A stretch of DNA of 52,407 nucleotides from Bacillota bacterium (lineage in GTDB: Bacteria; Bacillota; Sulfobacillia; Sulfobacillales; Sulfobacillaceae). The notes below the pieces were generated by a model. That model searched no databases and was not told where the DNA came from. It worked only from the letters and a program-made list of their open reading frames with translations. Below, piece after piece: positions 49,491 through 52,407 of this stretch. The stretch is taken from the NCBI GenBank assembly GCA_021797515.1, contig JAJZZP010000186.1:1-52407 (forward strand). Reading direction: 5' to 3'. Position 1 is the first letter of the stretch. Each line of letters begins with the position of its first letter. The position numbers and the translations under genes were made by a program.

Positions 49491-51026
49491 GTGGAACGTA
49501 TTTACGTCTTAGATACCACCTTGCGGGACGGTGAGCAAGTACCGGGGGCGAAACTCACGGGTGCTGAGAAACTAGAAATCGCCCGCCAATTGGCTGTGCT
49601 CGGCGTCGATGTGATCGAGGCAGGATTTCCGGCCTCCTCCCCCGGTGATTTTGAGGCCGTCAGGACGATTTCCCGTGAAATCCGGGGTGCTGGGGTCACA
49701 GCCCTGGCGCGGGCCGTGCAATCGGATATTGACGCGGTTTGGGAAGCCGTCCGGGACGCTGAACAACCACAAATTCATATCGTGCTGGGCGTCTCCGATA
49801 TTCATCTGCAAGGGAAATTCCGCCGTTCTCGAGAGGATATTTTGGCTATGGGGGTGGAGGCGGTTCGTTACGCCAAAAAGTTTACACCCTACGTTCAGTA
49901 TTCCACAGAAGATGCCGGTCGAGCCGATCTGGGATATTTGACGCAGACGGTAACCGCCGTCATCGAAGCCGGAGCTACCGTAGTGAACATCCCGGATACG
50001 ACGGGTTATTGCGATCCCAGGGAGTTTGGCCGGATTATTCTGACCATAAAAAACGAGGTTCCCAACATTGACCAGGCTATTTTGTCTGTCCATTGCCACA
50101 ACGACCTAGGCATGGCAACAGCCAACACCTTAGCCGCTATAAAAAACGGTGCCCGCCGGATTGAGGCGACGATCAACGGTCTAGGGGAACGGGCGGGTAA
50201 TACCGCTTTAGAAGAGGTGGTGATGGCGCTCAAGGTGAAAGCCGACTTTTACGGGGCAATGACACATATTCATACCGAGGAGATTGCCCGAACCAGTCGT
50301 TTGGTGAGCAGCCTGACCGGCATTTGGGTGCAGCCCAACAAGGCTATTGTGGGATCCAACGCTTTCGCCCACTCGTCGGGTATTCATCAGGATGGAGTGT
50401 TAAAAAACCGCCAGACATACGAAATTATCGATCCCCACTCGGTTGGAATCACCGAATCCCGCATTGTTCTCACCGCGCGTAGCGGTCGACACGCCCTTCG
50501 GGCCAGGCTGAGAGATTTAGGCAGAGAGGTCGACGACGCACGGTTAGAGCAGTTTCACCAGCAATTTTTAGAGTTAGCTGACCGCAAAAAAGAAGTCTAC
50601 GATGAAGACTTGCTGTCTTTGCTGGCCGAGCAAGAGCGAACACACGAAGAGAGGGCTTATGAACTATTGGCGTTAAAGGTCTCCTTAGGAACCAATAGTA
50701 TTCCCCGTGCCGTGGTCACTTTACGGTTTCCTGACCGACGGGAGGAAACCGCTGAGGCCCAAGGTTCAGGTCCTGTAGATGCCGCCTATTCCGCTATCGA
50801 TCAGTTAGTTGGGAAACAGGCACGGCTGTTGGAGTTCTCATTGCAATCAGTGACCGAAGGGATTGATGCTCAGGCGCGGGTGTCGGTTCGCATCGAGATT
50901 GACAACGACGTGTTCATCGGGCGAGGCATCGATTCTGATATCGTGCTCTCGGGTGTCAAAGCCTATCTAGACGCATGGAACCGAGCAGCGTTTCGAGAAA
51001 GCAATCCCACGTTGGTCCGGGCCTAA
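49491..51026 (+). CDS. leuA: 2-isopropylmalate synthase
   Basis: LeuA condenses acetyl-CoA with 2-oxoisovalerate, the first committed step of leucine synthesis. The 511-residue product has VLDTTLRDGEQVPGAKLT at residues 5-22, the metal-binding HCHNDLGMATAN motif near 202, GLGERAGNTALEE and SGIHQDGVLKNRQTYE, then a C-terminal regulatory domain (about 390-511) that would bind leucine. The start is GTG 49491 after AAGGAAGAAGG. It lies under a leucine T-box. No other leu gene follows within the window; an insertion element does. Confidence 0.96.
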   Translation: MERIYVLDTTLRDGEQVPGAKLTGAEKLEIARQLAVLGVDVIEAGFPASSPGDFEAVRTISREIRGAGVTALARAVQSDIDAVWEAVRDAEQPQIHIVLGVSDIHLQGKFRRSREDILAMGVEAVRYAKKFTPYVQYSTEDAGRADLGYLTQTVTAVIEAGATVVNIPDTTGYCDPREFGRIILTIKNEVPNIDQAILSVHCHNDLGMATANTLAAIKNGARRIEATINGLGERAGNTALEEVVMALKVKADFYGAMTHIHTEEIARTSRLVSSLTGIWVQPNKAIVGSNAFAHSSGIHQDGVLKNRQTYEIIDPHSVGITESRIVLTARSGRHALRARLRDLGREVDDARLEQFHQQFLELADRKKEVYDEDLLSLLAEQERTHEERAYELLALKVSLGTNSIPRAVVTLRFPDRREETAEAQGSGPVDAAYSAIDQLVGKQARLLEFSLQSVTEGIDAQARVSVRIEIDNDVFIGRGIDSDIVLSGVKAYLDAWNRAAFRESNPTLVRA

Positions 51027-51453
51027 TCCCTGGCAAAGGCAACATTAGCGAAGCTAAAGGTTTGTTCATGCATCATCCTTGGCCCATGCGGTCATGGATG
51101 TCTCGGGTGGGGCAGTGCGCAAAGTCTGTGATGAAGGGAAGTTTCCTAGTTAGCGGTGCTCCTGTATTATACTGGTCGCGGATCAAAATTAATGGTTTAC
51201 ATTATGCAGTAAGACGCACGATAAAGAGATGTTATGTTCGCTCAATCCCCAGAAACTCGGACGACTTACGGTGCAAATCGGAAAAAATCTCGCCTATGAG
51301 GATGAGCAGACGATCGGTGTCCGACTTTCGTATGATTCTCTGGAAGCTGGCTGGCATAGGGCAGCGATCCGCCGCTCTGTGGCTCCCCTACTCAGGGATG
51401 AGGCGGAGGATTTTCGTTTTCGACAAGGATCGTTTGAACCATGCCGGGCCGCG
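51027..51453. other. Gap between leuA and the second transposase
   Basis: No gene is recognised. One frame from 51229 gives a protein-like stretch (KLGRLTVQIGKNLAYEDEQT) but continues antisense through the transposase, so it is doubtful. The right-hand end of the insertion element must lie here, but I could not place it because its other end is beyond the window. Confidence 0.4.
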
Positions 51454-52407
51454 TTACGCGGCCGGAAACCGTTGGAACTTCAAGGTCAAGAACGTCTGGA
51501 GGCGAGATTGTTGGTCATCCGTGGGGGCGTCCACGCAGGTGGTGATGGCCTGGCAAAACTCCGAAAAGGTTTCGTAATAGTGGGAATTCAGGCACTCAGC
51601 TTTAACGAATTTCCACAAACGTTCACTCAGGTTGAGATTCGGCGAATAGGGGGGGAGAAAGAGGAGCTGAATGTGGAGCTTGGCCGCCTCTTCCAAGACG
51701 AAGGCGTTGCGTTGATAGCGGACATTATCCAAGACGATGGTAATGGGAAGATGGCCAAATTGTTTGGCCATCTTCTGCAATAACGCCACAACCGACTGGG
51801 AATTGATGTAGCCGGTGTTGGTGAAGGTGACCACTTTCTGGGTGACGGCATGCACCGCCCCGAGGACATTAAAGCGTTGACGCCCGGAGGGCGTCGGCAC
51901 AAAGATCCGGGTCAGACACCAGAGGTAGCCTAAAAAGGCCCCCATCACAAAATGGGCTGCATCCATAAAAAACACGTGACACTGGCCCGCTATGGCTTGT
52001 TGCAGGAGGGGATCTCATTGCTCTGTGAGGAAAGCCTCCTGGACGGCGGGGTTCGCTTTGCCTGGAATGGGAGCCACCTTGCGATACTTGAGCCCGAGTG
52101 ACGTCATCAAGGCGCGGACTGGGGTCGGACTACGATGCACCCCCGTTAAGGCTTCAATCCGCTGGCCTGCTTCCCGCGCGTTAGCGGGCGGCCGTTGTTT
52201 GAATTCCTCTTGGATACTGGTGCGATACGGCGTCAGCTTGCTGACGCTGCCCCCGACTTCAAACTGGAGTCGGGCATTGAGGCCCGCCTTCGGCATATTC
52301 TCGCATATATGACCGTACCGTTGTGTCGGTCACCCCCAAGAAACGGGCGATGTCGTCTTGAGCAAAGTCGAGGGCATGCATCAAGACGGCGTCGATTTTC
52401 TGGCGTA
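51454..52407 (-). pseudogene. IS630-family transposase, copy 2, disrupted and cut by the window edge
   Basis: Reading from the right edge, a helix-turn-helix part (HALDFAQDDIARFLGVTDTT) is followed by a frame change near 52300 into LQFEVGGSVSKLTPYRTS. A TGA at 52015-52017 lies in frame after FLTEQ, and the frame then continues into the DDE domain with FFMDAAHFV (first Asp), ITIVLDN (second) and LFLPPYSPNLNLSERLWKF (catalytic Glu), ending at 51454. The catalytic residues survive, but two lesions break the gene. It is related to copy 1 yet clearly diverged. Confidence 0.85.

Noticed and set aside
51229-51783. Plus-strand 184-residue frame after leuA
   Set aside because: Most of it is antisense to the DDE domain of the second transposase; only the first part could be independent.
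47434-52017. TGA read as an amino acid in the transposases
   Set aside because: Other genes in the window use TGA as a normal stop (for example rpoA neighbours, adk, rplD), and both transposases carry further lesions.

Overview
The window is a bacterial chromosome segment that looks like a Gram-positive (Firmicutes-type) acidophile or thermophile of the Sulfobacillus/Thermaerobacter kind. That placement is an inference. It rests on the classic Firmicutes order rpmG-secE-nusG-rplK-rplA ... rpoBC-L7Ae-like-rpsL-rpsG-fusA-tuf-S10-spc-alpha-ecfAAT-truA, frequent GTG/TTG starts behind strong GGAGG sites, a four-cysteine insert in EF-Tu, and zinc-type ribosomal proteins (L33, L36, S14, S4, L24). 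No 16S gene is present to confirm it.

Region 1 (about 400-32070) is a nearly unbroken run of transcription and translation genes. It begins at a consensus promoter (404-432) before rpmG-secE-nusG-rplK-rplA and closes that block with a terminator. A D-Ala-D-Ala ligase gene with its own promoter then sits between rplKA and rplJL, which is unusual. rplJL is preceded by an attenuator-like L10 leader. Separate promoters precede rpoB and the L7Ae-like gene, and each overlaps a hairpin. From rpsJ to rplQ the S10, spc and alpha operons are fused, with short gaps or overlaps; secY, adk, map and infA lie inside.

Region 2 (32067-35908) holds the ECF transporter energising module (two ATPases and EcfT), truA and a proline dehydrogenase. 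The usual rplM-rpsI pair does not follow truA.

Region 3 (35909-37226) has no convincing gene. It begins with a cluster of hairpins that may be a structured RNA.

Region 4 (37147-41560) is a probable regulated export operon: a MarR regulator, a membrane-anchored coiled-coil protein of unknown function, then a DHA2-type 14-helix exporter flanked by two short paralogous membrane-fusion proteins, ending at a terminator.

Region 5 (41618-47044) carries an SDR-like epimerase, a convergent methyltransferase, an ABC-2 exporter preceded by a possible leader peptide and a strong terminator (its permease is frameshifted), a D-2-hydroxyacid dehydrogenase, and a small protein with a classical C2H2 zinc-finger pattern.

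Region 6 (47271-52407) is accessory and decayed: a degenerate IS630-type element with terminal inverted repeats, the broken 3' end of an acyl-CoA dehydrogenase gene, an intact leuA under a leucine T-box, and a second, diverged and disrupted IS630-type transposase running off the right edge.
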